This document shows positions 8,139 through 16,892 of a stretch of DNA of 64,000 bases, in pieces. The notes below the pieces were generated by a model. The model searched no databases. It was not told the origin of the DNA and saw only the letters and a program-made list of their open reading frames with translations. The position numbers and the translations under genes were made by a program. Every line of letters begins with the position of its first letter. Positions within the stretch are counted from its first letter, which is position 1. Source of the DNA: Mesorhizobium sp. M4B.F.Ca.ET.203.01.1.1 (lineage in GTDB: Bacteria; Pseudomonadota; Alphaproteobacteria; Rhizobiales; Rhizobiaceae); NCBI RefSeq assembly GCF_004791025.1, contig NZ_SRUO01000021.1:1-64000 (forward strand). The letters are read 5' to 3'.

Positions 8139-8930
8139 TCAGGATTTCTGGCGAAGCGTCACGATCAGGATGACGGCCACGACGATGGCGGTCCATAATG
8201 TCGAGATCGTCGCGATGGTTGGATCGATCTGATCGCGCAGCGACAGGAACATGAGCTTCGGCAGCGTGCTGTTGCGGCCGCTGGCGACGAAGATCGAGAT
8301 GACGGATTCGTCGAGCGAGGTCAGGAAGGCCATCAACGTCGCCGACAACAGGCTGATCCTGAGTTGCGGAACGATGATACCGCCAATGGCTCTGGCCCAG
8401 TCGGCGCCCAGGCTGCGCGCCGCCTGGACCTGGTTCCAGTCGAACCGGGCAAGAGCGGGCACCAGCACAATACAGGCGACCGGGATAGCCAGCACCACGT
8501 GGCCTACCAGCACGCCGAACAGCGTTCCGACCAGGCCCTGCGCCGCCAGCACGAAGAAGAGGCCGATCGCAAGCAGGATTCCCGGCACGATGGAAGGGGT
8601 GAGCAGAACACCCTGAATGGTCGCCGCGGCCCGGCCGCCGAGCCTGTTCGTCGAGATGCAGGCCAGCAGCGCCAGCGGCACGGCAATCGCCGCCGTCAAA
8701 GTGCCGAGGATCAGGCTGGTCCTAAGCGCGTCCATCCAGGTGGCCGACCCGAAGAAATTCTCATACCAGCGCAGCGAGTAGGCGCGCGGCGGGAACTCGA
8801 GCAGGTCCGACGCCGAAAAGGAGAGCGGCACGACGACAAGTGTCGGCAGTATCAAGAACGCCATGACAAGCGCGGCAAAGCCCCACAGAGCGACGCGGGC
8901 GAGCCTGTTGTCCGGATAGGCCTCAAGCAT
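8139..8930 (-). CDS. ABC transporter permease, PotC type
   Basis: Inner-membrane permease of about 263 aa of the spermidine/putrescine-type family. EAA loop: QAARSLGADWARAIGGIIVP. Several hydrophobic segments are visible, starting with VALWGFAALVMAFLILP. The ATG at 8930 overlaps the upstream permease gene by 8 bp; a GTG at 8939 in the same frame is an alternative. Partner of the PotB-type permease at 8923-9810 and the ATPase at 9807-10847. Confidence 0.9.
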   Translation of the reverse strand: MLEAYPDNRLARVALWGFAALVMAFLILPTLVVVPLSFSASDLLEFPPRAYSLRWYENFFGSATWMDALRTSLILGTLTAAIAVPLALLACISTNRLGGRAAATIQGVLLTPSIVPGILLAIGLFFVLAAQGLVGTLFGVLVGHVVLAIPVACIVLVPALARFDWNQVQAARSLGADWARAIGGIIVPQLRISLLSATLMAFLTSLDESVISIFVASGRNSTLPKLMFLSLRDQIDPTIATISTLWTAIVVAVILIVTLRQKS

Positions 8931-9810
8931 GGGCCGCACCCATTTTGTTGTGTGCCATCAGCCGTCTTGCCGTCAGGAACATCACCGCGATCAGCGCCAT
9001 GAGCACGAGGAGCAGAATGCCCAGGACGCTCGCCGAGCCCCAATCCTGGAAGGTCGACAGCGTACGCTCGATCCGGATGGAGAGCGGATTCACCTTGCCG
9101 CCGCCAAGCACCGCGGGGGTGATGAAGAAGCCGATCGTGTAGATGAAGACGAGGATCGAGCCTGAGAAGATGCCGCCGGCCGAAAGCGGCAGAATGACCG
9201 TGCGGATCACTTGCCCGAGCGTGGCTCCCATGCTGGCGGCGGCGCGAGTGAGGTTTGTGTCGATATCGCGCATCGCGGCGTAAACGGGCAGCAGAAACAG
9301 CGGCAGCATGTAGTGAACCATGCCGATAAGCGTGCCGGTGAAGTTGTAGACCAGCGGCAATGGCTCCGCGGTCAGGCCTGAACCCGTCAAAGCCGCATTG
9401 ATCAGGCCATCGCGCCGCAACAGCACGAGCCAGCCATAGGTGCGCACCAGAATAGAGGTCCACAATGGCAGCATGACGAAGGCCATCAGCACGTTGGCCA
9501 CCCTCGGCCGAGTGCTGGCCAGAGCGAGCGCCAGCGGAATGCCGAGAATAATGCAGACCACCAGCGTGCCCAGCGACAGTTCAAGGGTCGTGGCCAAGGC
9601 CGACCATGTCAGCCCGCTCGACAGCACCTTCTCGTAATTGCCGACGGAGTATTGGCCCGCCGTCGTCAGGAAGGATTGCCGGACGATCCAGAGGAGCGGC
9701 AGTATCGCCGCCAGCCCAACGATGAAAAGCGCCGGAAGCGACAGCGAAAGGAAGAAGCGCCGCTCGCGTCGGCCATCCGCGGCGAGCGCGGGATCGGCGG
9801 CGACGCTCAC
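8923..9810 (-). CDS. ABC transporter permease, PotB type
   Basis: 295-aa inner-membrane permease of the polyamine/opine/2-aminoethylphosphonate-type family. A first membrane segment follows a basic N-terminus (RRERRFFLSLSLPALFIVGL), and the EAA loop is RAAASMGATLGQVIRTVILP. Its start overlaps the stop of the ATPase gene (ATGA, 9807-9810). Part of a tightly packed operon: binding protein, ATPase, PotB, PotC, phosphorylase. Confidence 0.92.
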   Translation of the reverse strand: MSVAADPALAADGRRERRFFLSLSLPALFIVGLAAILPLLWIVRQSFLTTAGQYSVGNYEKVLSSGLTWSALATTLELSLGTLVVCIILGIPLALALASTRPRVANVLMAFVMLPLWTSILVRTYGWLVLLRRDGLINAALTGSGLTAEPLPLVYNFTGTLIGMVHYMLPLFLLPVYAAMRDIDTNLTRAAASMGATLGQVIRTVILPLSAGGIFSGSILVFIYTIGFFITPAVLGGGKVNPLSIRIERTLSTFQDWGSASVLGILLLVLMALIAVMFLTARRLMAHNKMGAAHA

Positions 9811-10847
9811 GCCATTGCTCCCGGCAAAACATGAACTTTTTGCGCCGGCGCATAGACGGTCACCCGCTGACTGGCGGCAAGCTCGACGCAGCCACCGGCC
9901 AGGGCCGCCGGAATGCAGACTAGGATTTCCTGCCCGCCGTCAAGCGCCAGCGTCAAAAGCCAGTTCTCGCCGCGAAATGCCTTGGCGCGCAGTGTCCCGT
10001 CGAGGGCAACTCCGTCGCGTCCGGCGAGGCTCGCGTCGAGATGCAGGCTTTCGGCGCGGATCATCAGCGTCTCGCGCGGCGCGTCGGCGCCATCGATCCT
10101 GCGCGCTAGGCCCGGGGCGATAATGTTGGCTTCGCCCATGAACTCGGCGACGAAGCGTGTCGATGGGCGGTCATAGATGTGCTGCGGCGCATCGATCTGC
10201 TGGATGCGGCCGGAGTTCATCACCGCGATCCGGTCGGACATGGTCAGCGCCTCGCGCTGGTCATGGGTCACATAGATGGTGGTGATCCCGAGATCATCGT
10301 GCAGGCGCCGGATCTCGTACTGCATGGTCTCGCGCAGATTCTTGTCGAGCGCCGACAGCGGCTCATCCATCAGCATCACGCGCGGCTCGAAGACGATCGC
10401 CCTCGCCAACGCCACACGCTGGCGCTGGCCGCCGGACAGCTCGCCGATGCCACGCTCCGACAGACCGTCAAGTTTCACGCGGGCCAGGGCGTCCAGTGCC
10501 CGCTGACGCGCTTCCGCCTTCCGTCTCCTGCGCAGCGCCAGCGGATATTCGACATTGGCGAGGACGTTCATGTGCGGAAACAGGGCGTAGTTCTGGAATA
10601 CGATGCCGATCTCCCGCTTGTTGGGGGCAAGGCGAGTGATGTCGCGATCCCCCAACAGGAGCTTTCCGGAATCGGGCCGGACAAAACCGGCCAGAGCCAT
10701 CAGCAAAGTGGTCTTGCCCGACCCGGAGGGGCCGAGCAGCGTCAGGAATTCACCGGCCCTGATGTCGAGTGAGACATCGTCCAGCGCGACGTAAGACCCA
10801 TAGGCCTTACGCACACTGTCGATGGTGATCGGAAGCGATTTCATCAT
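9807..10847 (-). CDS. ABC transporter ATP-binding protein, PotA type
   Basis: 346-aa ATPase driving the adjacent permeases. Walker A GPSGSGKTT at residues 39-47, Q-loop in IVFQNYALFPH, signature LSGGQRQRVALARAI, Walker B with LMDEPLSALD, H-loop YVTHDQREALTMSDR, and a C-terminal TOBE domain. It lies 33 bp downstream of the binding-protein gene and overlaps the PotB-type gene. PotA family membership is clear; the substrate is not deducible from the ATPase. Confidence 0.94.
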   Translation of the reverse strand: MMKSLPITIDSVRKAYGSYVALDDVSLDIRAGEFLTLLGPSGSGKTTLLMALAGFVRPDSGKLLLGDRDITRLAPNKREIGIVFQNYALFPHMNVLANVEYPLALRRRRKAEARQRALDALARVKLDGLSERGIGELSGGQRQRVALARAIVFEPRVMLMDEPLSALDKNLRETMQYEIRRLHDDLGITTIYVTHDQREALTMSDRIAVMNSGRIQQIDAPQHIYDRPSTRFVAEFMGEANIIAPGLARRIDGADAPRETLMIRAESLHLDASLAGRDGVALDGTLRAKAFRGENWLLTLALDGGQEILVCIPAALAGGCVELAASQRVTVYAPAQKVHVLPGAMA

Positions 10848-10880
10848 GCGCTCCGTCGTTGCATCTGATGCGCTGGAGCG

Positions 10881-11924
10881 TCAGCGGCTGATCATTTCAT
10901 CGAAGGCCTTTTGCGCGGCTTCGCCGTTCTTCAGCCACCAGTCGGCATTCGAGAACACCGAAGTGCCGGCGTTTTCGGGCGCCGTCGCCAGGGTCTTCAG
11001 ACGGTCCTTCGGAATAAGGCCTCCTTCATAGGCGGCAGGGTTGACCGGCCCGTAGGCGATGAAATCGGTGAGCTTCGCCACCCGAGCGGGTTGCGTCATC
11101 GCCGCGATCAGCTTCATGGCCGCGTCCTTGTTCTGGGCGCCCTTCGGCACACCGAGGCAGTCCGTGCCGATAACGGAACCCTTGAACGTATAGTCGACGG
11201 CGCCGCCATCCGCCTTCACGGTCTGGGCTCTTCCGTTCCAGGTGACAACCAGATCCGCTTCGCCGTCTTTCAGCAGTTGCGCCGACTGCGCGCCCGAGGT
11301 CCACCACACGGAGACGTTTGGCTTGATCGCCTCGATCCGCTTGATGGCGCGCTGCAGCCCTTCCGGGGTGCTGAGCACGGAATAAACGTCCGCCGGCGCC
11401 ACGCCGTCGGAGAGCAGCGCGATCTCGATCAGGTCCTGCGCGTTGGCGCGCAAGGCGCGACGGTTCGGGAACTTGGCGACATCCCAGAACTCCGCCCAGC
11501 TTTTCGGCGGGTTGTCGCCAAGGGCCTTGGTGTTCCACGACATGACGGTGCCGTAGGAATCGAAGGGATAACAGTAATCGGACTTTGCGCCGGCCGGCAC
11601 GGATTTGGGATCGATAATCTTGTAGTCGAGCGGTTCCAGCAGCGACTGCGCGGCCGCCTGTGCGCCTTCCGGCGAGCTGAGATGGATGATGTCGGTGGTG
11701 ACCGCGCCCGAGGTGACCTGCATCTTCAACGCGGCAAGGCCGTCGCTCTGCGTCTCTTCGCGGACCTCATAGCCAAGCTCTTTTGCAGCGGGAGCCCACA
11801 TGGCCTCCTTGATGGCATTGCCATAGTCCCCGCCTGCGGTGGTGATGGTGACCGTTTGAGCATAGACGGGCAAGGCAGCCGAGACTGCGATCACCGCCAA
11901 GGAAATGCGTGGTAGCCAAGACAT
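10881..11924 (-). CDS. ABC transporter substrate-binding protein, PotD-like
   Basis: Periplasmic binding protein of 347 aa. Signal peptide MSWLPRISLAVIAVSAALPV with cleavage after VYA at about residue 23. Mature start QTVTITTAGGDYGNAIKEAM is typical of the PotD/FbpA-like cluster that binds polyamines, opines or phosphonates. The start at 11924 was chosen because GGAGGAGG stands just upstream; an in-frame start 27 bp earlier reads through that Shine-Dalgarno. First gene of the importer operon, preceded by a perfect 18-bp LacI operator. The polyamine-like ligand is a family guess; LacI control and the phosphorylase gene point to a nucleoside or sugar-like ligand instead. Confidence 0.9.
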   Translation of the reverse strand: MSWLPRISLAVIAVSAALPVYAQTVTITTAGGDYGNAIKEAMWAPAAKELGYEVREETQSDGLAALKMQVTSGAVTTDIIHLSSPEGAQAAAQSLLEPLDYKIIDPKSVPAGAKSDYCYPFDSYGTVMSWNTKALGDNPPKSWAEFWDVAKFPNRRALRANAQDLIEIALLSDGVAPADVYSVLSTPEGLQRAIKRIEAIKPNVSVWWTSGAQSAQLLKDGEADLVVTWNGRAQTVKADGGAVDYTFKGSVIGTDCLGVPKGAQNKDAAMKLIAAMTQPARVAKLTDFIAYGPVNPAAYEGGLIPKDRLKTLATAPENAGTSVFSNADWWLKNGEAAQKAFDEMISR

Positions 11925-11978
11925 GGATTTTCCTCCTCCAGGATTCATCAAAGCGTCGATTACGTGCCCATTTTAGGA

Positions 11979-11996
11979 AATCGTAACGTTACGATT
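11979..11996. promoter_or_regulatory. LacI-family operator (18-bp perfect palindrome)
   Basis: AATCGTAACGTTACGATT is perfectly palindromic with the central CG typical of LacI-family sites. It lies 55 bp upstream of the binding-protein start, in the divergent gap with the LacI gene at 12140. Confidence 0.85.
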
Positions 11997-12079
11997 GCAG
12001 CGAAACGGCATTGAGTCAAGCGGCTTTACGGCGGACATTTGATAGTGGGGGGCGTCGGATTTGACCGTCAGGTCGAATC

Positions 12080-12093
12080 CGGTAACGTTACGA
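12080..12093. promoter_or_regulatory. Second LacI-family operator
   Basis: CGGTAACGTTACGA shares the core GTAACGTTAC with the site about 100 bp away. It follows a TTGACC box (12061-12066) at a spacing that places it over the -10 region of the LacI gene, consistent with autoregulation and possible looping between the two operators. Confidence 0.75.
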
Positions 12094-12139
12094 AGCGCAG
12101 CAAAATCAGCCGACGCATTCGCAAATCAAGTCGGGCGAC

Positions 12140-13183
12140 ATGGCCAATCTAAAACAGATCGCGGCGGAACTTTCTCTTTCGGTGACCACCGTATCGCGCG
12201 CTCTGAAGGACGGTCCGGAGGTGCACCCCTCGACCGTGGCGCGGGTCAAGGAGGTGGCCAACCGCGTCGGCTACGTGCCTGATCATCATGGTCGCGCGCT
12301 CAAAACCGGACGGACCATGACGCTGACGGCGGTGCTGCCGATGGAGACGAGCGATTACCTGTCCGATCTGGCCAAGCTTCCCCTGATCGAGGGCATGACG
12401 CTGGCGGCGCGGCAAACGGGCTACAGCCTGTCCATATATTCCACCACGCCCGACGATGATCCGGTCGAAAGCATGCGGCGCCTGTTGCAGGCGCGCAGCG
12501 CGGACGGGCTGATCATCACGCGCATGGTCTCGGGCGATCCGCGCATCAAGCTGCTGCTCGACCAGGGCATTCCGTTCGTCACCTTCGGCAGAACCGATGT
12601 GGACGCCGCCTATCCCTATGTCGATATCGACAATGAGCAGATCGCCTATGACGCGACTCGACGGCTCATGGGCAAGGGCTGCCGACGCATAGCGCTGCAG
12701 CTTCTCGTGGCGAAGGACCAGGCGAGCGCCGCGCGGCTCAAAGGCTATCAGAGAGCGATGGCCGAGGCCGGCCTTCCGATCGACCAATCGCTGATCGGCC
12801 ACGGCACGTTTACGATGGAATCGAGCGCAGCCTGGTTCGATCGGCTGCTGGCGTCGTCAGATCCGCCAACGGGCCTGGCGTGCGCCAATGAACTGGGCCT
12901 GCTTGGGGCGCTGCACGCGCTCGGCCGACGGGGCCTTGAGCCGGGCCGAGACGTCCACATCGTCACTCGCGACAACACGCGTCTGTCGCGCTTCCTGCCG
13001 GCGAATATCGGCGTTCATTCCATAGACATGGCAGCCGTCGGGCACAAACTGATCGAGCTGCTGGAGGACCGGATCGCCAATCCGCTTGGGTCGGTCGCGA
13101 CAGTCTTGTTTGAAGGTGAGTTCGACCCTGGCGAACAGGTCGGACCAGAAGAAGTGGGAGTAAGTCAAATACTCAAAAAGTGA
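12140..13183 (+). CDS. LacI-family transcriptional regulator
   Basis: 347-aa repressor-type protein. The N-terminal HTH is MANLKQIAAELSLSVTTVSR with hinge region HGRALKTGRTMTLTAVLP, followed by a periplasmic-binding-protein-like sensor domain (for example GLIITRMVSGDPRIKLL, PYVDIDNEQIAYDATRRL). It is divergent from the PotD-like operon, with two matching palindromes between them, so it very probably controls that operon and itself. LacI proteins usually sense sugars or nucleosides/purines, which is unusual for a PotABCD-type importer. Confidence 0.93.
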   Translation: MANLKQIAAELSLSVTTVSRALKDGPEVHPSTVARVKEVANRVGYVPDHHGRALKTGRTMTLTAVLPMETSDYLSDLAKLPLIEGMTLAARQTGYSLSIYSTTPDDDPVESMRRLLQARSADGLIITRMVSGDPRIKLLLDQGIPFVTFGRTDVDAAYPYVDIDNEQIAYDATRRLMGKGCRRIALQLLVAKDQASAARLKGYQRAMAEAGLPIDQSLIGHGTFTMESSAAWFDRLLASSDPPTGLACANELGLLGALHALGRRGLEPGRDVHIVTRDNTRLSRFLPANIGVHSIDMAAVGHKLIELLEDRIANPLGSVATVLFEGEFDPGEQVGPEEVGVSQILKK

Positions 13184-13320
13184 AAAGTGAAGATCCGCAT
13201 TGCCCTGACAATTATCGGTGACTGGGCCGAACGGCGCGCAGATCCGGATCAAGGACGCTCCTCTTCAACACGCCGATATGTTGCCGATGGCAGGTTGATG
13301 CCTGCAGCGGAGATGTTCAT

Positions 13321-14001
13321 GCACCGGAAGGTCAACGCCGTGGCTGCATTTCGGAACTGAGTTTGAGCCATCCCCGGCAAGGGATTAACGAGCCACAGCC
13401 CATGAAGCCGGGCGAGACCGTCGCAGTCGAACTGGTGCTTGATGCGTGCGGCTACCGCTTTGCGCCGGGCCACCGTCTGCGCCATTGTCCAGTGCCTATT
13501 GGCCGACCATCTTGCCACCGCCTTGCGACGCGACTCTGGTGATCGACCTCTCGGCGCTGCAACTGCAACTACCCCTGCTTGGTGGGCATCGCAGGATCGA
13601 AGTGCCTCAACCACCCGATCCCGATCCGCTGCCCCGCTATGAAGTCTTGACGGAAGGATTGTCTGCCCGTTCGGTCGAACGTGACCTTCAGCAAGGTGTC
13701 ACTCATTACCGCGTGCATGAGGATACGGGTCAGTCGACATCCGGAGAACGGCTTGTGCACGCGCGACATCCGGCGAGAGGTATGGTCTATAGCCCCCGAC
13801 GATCCCCTGTCATTGGCCGCCGAGATTCGCTGGACATGCGCTGCCCAACGGACAGACTGGCGAACGGAAAGCCATTGCACCACCCGTCTCTCCTGTACGG
13901 CGGCCGAATGGGTGATTTCGGAGCGGGTTGAAGCACTGGCTGACGGTCACAAGGTATTCGAACGCGAGCGCAACGCTCGGATCTCGCGTGACCAGATGTA
14001 G
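13321..14001 (+). pseudogene. Decayed CocE/NonD-family hydrolase, C-terminal part only
   Basis: Three pieces in alternating frames rebuild the C-terminal beta-sandwich of the CocE/NonD (X-Pro dipeptidyl-peptidase, S15) family: MKPGETVAVELVLDACGYRF near 13400-13460, then (other frame) ALSSAYWPTI near 13480 and PLPRYEVL to THYRVHEDTG (to about 13720), then (first frame) EVWSIAPDDPLSLAAEIRWT to the end near ISRDQM at 14001. At least two frameshifts are needed and the catalytic alpha/beta-hydrolase half is absent, so this is a truncated, non-functional remnant. Confidence 0.75.
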
Positions 14002-14470
14002 GGGTTCTATCCTACGGCAACATAACAGCGCGTCAGGCCCGGAGGGCGTCTTGAACTCATTGAGTTTCGTGGGCAAAAATCTGAAAGCTTCCCATATCGT
14101 TCCGTATCGTCTCGTGGCGCTAAACAGATGTAGTTTACGAAGTGTACGAACGTTGGCAGCCATCCTCCAGAACGGCCGTAGTGAGGCCGATTGCTGCCGG
14201 TCCGGTTGCGGGAAGGACTGGGTAAGCTGACACCGAGCAAGGAGAGGCCGATGGCATCAAGGTCGCGCGGGACTCTGCCGCAGCGGCCGCCCAGCCCCTC
14301 CGAGGTCGTTGACCGCTAAGGTTGCCGCGGGTCCCTCAAAGCGCACGCCATGTGCTGTTTGCGGGCATGGAAGCGTGCAGCCGGGCGGCTGGTAGCCGCT
14401 GGAGCCCGGTTGCCCGGGCAAGCAGAGGTCCCTTGGGAAGGTAAAACCGGCCAGTGCTGGGCCGCTGACA
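14002..14470. other. Non-coding gap with a dispersed repeat copy
   Basis: No gene is supported. Bases about 14036-14125 resemble 28506-28592 (see repeat). The rest shows no recognised coding or RNA signal. Confidence 0.45.
14036..14125 (+). repeat. Degenerate dispersed repeat A, copy 1
   Basis: Shares GGCCCGGAGG, then TCGTGGGC, then CTTCCC-A-TATCGTTCCG with the region 28506-28592 in the same orientation and the same order. Origin unknown; perhaps the end of a mobile element. Confidence 0.5.
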
Positions 14471-15442
14471 TCAGTCGACACCGAACCGCGCGCTGAGCCA
14501 CGCCATCTGTTCGCGCTCCTGGTAGCCTTGTCCGCCTTCATGGTTGTTGAATTCGTATTCTACGATGGTCTTTTCCCCCGTGTAGGCATTGAACGCGCCA
14601 TAAACGGTAGAAGGCGGGCAGACTTCGTCCATCAGGGCCACGGAAAACAGCGCCGCTGCCTTGGACTGCCTGGCAAAGTTGACGCAGTCGAAATAGCCGA
14701 GCGTTTCAAAGACTTTCGCCTTCTTCTCGCGATGCTGCGCCAGGAAACGGACGATCTCCAAATAGGGATCGCGCACGGCAGTCCCCAAAGCGCGGGGAAA
14801 GTCGCAAAGAAACGGCACGTCGGGCATTACGACCTTGACGCGGGGATCGATTCCGCCGACGGCAAGCGAAATGCCGCCGCCCTGACTGTCGCCGCAAACC
14901 GCGATGCGCTCGGGATCGATGAAGTCCAGCTCCAGGAGAGCGTCTATCGCCCGCACAGCATCGGTGAACACGCGCCGGTAATAGTAGTCATTCTTGTCCA
15001 GTACGCCACGCGTCATAAAGCCGGGAAACGAAGAGGTCGAGCCGACGGGATCGGCGGTCTCTCCTACGCTGTAGTCGCTTCCCTGCCCGCGTGTATCCAT
15101 TCGAAAATAAGCAAATCCTGAGGTCGCCCAATGCAGTTGCTCATGTGCCAAGCCGCGCCCGCCGCCATAGCCGAGATACTGCACGACAAGAGGAAGCCGC
15201 CCCTCACGATGCGTCGGCAGGATCAGCCATCCTTTGATCGGATGACCGCCGTATCCCGGAAACGTGACGTCGAAAGCCTGGACCGCCTTCAGTGTCGTCT
15301 GCGCCGGTACGATGTCGACCTTGCCGCCGGCCTGGCGGGCCTCGGCGATGGTCGAGGCCCAGAACTGGGCAAAGTCGCCTGGCGTGGCCACTTTGCTGAC
15401 ATAGGCGCCTAGTTCAGGCTGGATCAGATCTTGGAATGGCAT
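14471..15442 (-). CDS. Acetyl xylan esterase / cephalosporin-C deacetylase family (CE7)
   Basis: 323-aa alpha/beta-hydrolase that removes acetyl groups from acetylated sugars or oligosaccharides; no signal peptide, so cytoplasmic like other CE7 enzymes. Family motifs are all present: RGQ at 118-120, nucleophile S186 in CGDSQGGG, D272 in ALMDEVCPP and H301 in NNHEGGQ. Length matches the family. It stands alone downstream of the PotF-like binding-protein gene with a 200-bp gap and probable terminator between. With the arabinofuranosidase earlier in the window it suggests use of acetylated hemicellulose fragments. Confidence 0.92.
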   Translation of the reverse strand: MPFQDLIQPELGAYVSKVATPGDFAQFWASTIAEARQAGGKVDIVPAQTTLKAVQAFDVTFPGYGGHPIKGWLILPTHREGRLPLVVQYLGYGGGRGLAHEQLHWATSGFAYFRMDTRGQGSDYSVGETADPVGSTSSFPGFMTRGVLDKNDYYYRRVFTDAVRAIDALLELDFIDPERIAVCGDSQGGGISLAVGGIDPRVKVVMPDVPFLCDFPRALGTAVRDPYLEIVRFLAQHREKKAKVFETLGYFDCVNFARQSKAAALFSVALMDEVCPPSTVYGAFNAYTGEKTIVEYEFNNHEGGQGYQEREQMAWLSARFGVD

Positions 15443-15623
15443 TGTTTCTCCCAGTTTGAATTAGTAGCAAATCGGCGATTGATATGGACGGCTCCGCATT
15501 CGGATCCGCCCCCGAGAGTGGATTTGCGCGTTACCGGTCCAAGAGACCGCGGACTCGCCCGCCATTCTTACCGCGCATGGCCATCAGGTGGCGGCGGCAG
15601 ACCTTGACCAGAGGCGCAGCCAG

Positions 15624-15650
15624 CAAAAGTGGGGCGGTGACCGCCCCGTT
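15624..15650 (-). terminator. Probable intrinsic terminator of the PotF-like gene
   Basis: Immediately after the TGA, on the minus strand, a 7-bp GC-only stem (GGGGCGG-TCA-CCGCCCC; bases 15631-15647) is followed by ACTTTT. Short T tract, so moderate strength. Confidence 0.6.
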
Positions 15651-16747
15651 CAGCTGCCCGTCTTGATCTGGGTCCAGAGCCGGGTAAGGACGCGCTGTTC
15701 CTTCGACCCATACGAAGAAATCGTGAAAAGCTTCTTGAGCGTTTCCTGCGTCGGATAAACTGAAGGGTTCTTCAACACGGCCTCGTCGATGAACTTCTGC
15801 GAGGCGAGGTTGCCGTTGGCAGTTTGGACATAGTTGGTTGACTTGGCGATGACTTCCGGCCGCATCAAGTAGTTGATGAAGGCGTGCGCTTCATCGACAT
15901 GCCTGGCGTCGGCAGGAATAGCCAGATTGTCGAACCACATATAGGTGCCTTCTTTAGGGATCAGGTATTCGACCTTGACCCCGTTGTTGGCTTCCTTGGC
16001 GCGGTTCTTGGCCTGCAGCACGTCACCCGACCAGCCGATGCTGATGCATTTATCGCCATTCGCCAGGTCGTTGATGTAGGCAGAGGAGCTGAAGGTGCGG
16101 ACATAGGGCCGGATTTTCGTGTAGATGCCACCACCGGCTTCGAGGTCTTCTTTCTTCTTGCTGTCGCCGTCCTTGCCGAGATAGTTCATGGCAATGGCCA
16201 TAGTCTCCTCCGGCGCATCGACGATATTGATGCCGCAGTCCTTTAGCTTGGCCGCATTCTCCGGCTTGAAGAGCACATCCCAGCTGTCGATCGGCATGTC
16301 GCCGAGCGCGGCCTTCACCTTGTCGACATTGTAGCCGATGCCGGTCGTGCCCCACATATAGTTGACGGCATATTCGTTGCCCGGGTCATATTGGGCCAAG
16401 CGCGCCATCACCTCGGGCCACATGTTCTTGAGATTTGGCAGCTTGGACTTGTCGAGCTTCTGGAACACGCCCGCCTGAATTTGCCTGGCCAGAAAAGGTC
16501 CGGTTGTAACCACCACGTCATAGCCGGAGCCGCCGGCAAGCAGCTTGGTCTCAAGAATTTCGTTCGAATCGAAGGTGTCGTAGACGACCTTGATACCGGT
16601 TTCCTTGGTGAAATCATCAAGGATGGAACTGTCGATATAATCAGACCAGTTATAGACGTTGACGACCTTGTCCTCCGCCAACGAGACCCCTGCGGAAAAG
16701 AGGACGGCCGTCATCGTGACAGCCAGTCCGAGTAGCTGTTTCTTCAT
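15650..16747 (-). CDS. Putrescine/spermidine-type substrate-binding protein (PotF-like)
   Basis: Periplasmic binding protein of 365 aa. Signal peptide MKKQLLGLAVTMTAVLFSAG ending SLA at about residue 23; the mature protein begins EDKVVNVYNWSDYIDSSIL, the hallmark opening of PotD/PotF. Later AVNYMWGTTGIGYNVDKV is also highly typical. The start at 16747 has AGGAG eight bases upstream. It is an orphan: no permease or ATPase gene adjoins it. It follows the kinase/aminotransferase fusion gene by 145 bp on the same strand, which suggests that it delivers an amine handled by that enzyme. Confidence 0.92.
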   Translation of the reverse strand: MKKQLLGLAVTMTAVLFSAGVSLAEDKVVNVYNWSDYIDSSILDDFTKETGIKVVYDTFDSNEILETKLLAGGSGYDVVVTTGPFLARQIQAGVFQKLDKSKLPNLKNMWPEVMARLAQYDPGNEYAVNYMWGTTGIGYNVDKVKAALGDMPIDSWDVLFKPENAAKLKDCGINIVDAPEETMAIAMNYLGKDGDSKKKEDLEAGGGIYTKIRPYVRTFSSSAYINDLANGDKCISIGWSGDVLQAKNRAKEANNGVKVEYLIPKEGTYMWFDNLAIPADARHVDEAHAFINYLMRPEVIAKSTNYVQTANGNLASQKFIDEAVLKNPSVYPTQETLKKLFTISSYGSKEQRVLTRLWTQIKTGS

Positions 16748-16892
16748 GTTCGTTCTCCTGTTGGTCCGGCTTGCCATTTTGCAGGCAGGCCGATGTTCCC
16801 TTCTCAGCGGAAGCAGTGCTGGTCTTCCGATCGTTCCCGATTTTCTGGGGGCTCGCCTGACATGCTTTGGCCCAGGCAAGCCCTGGCAGAGG

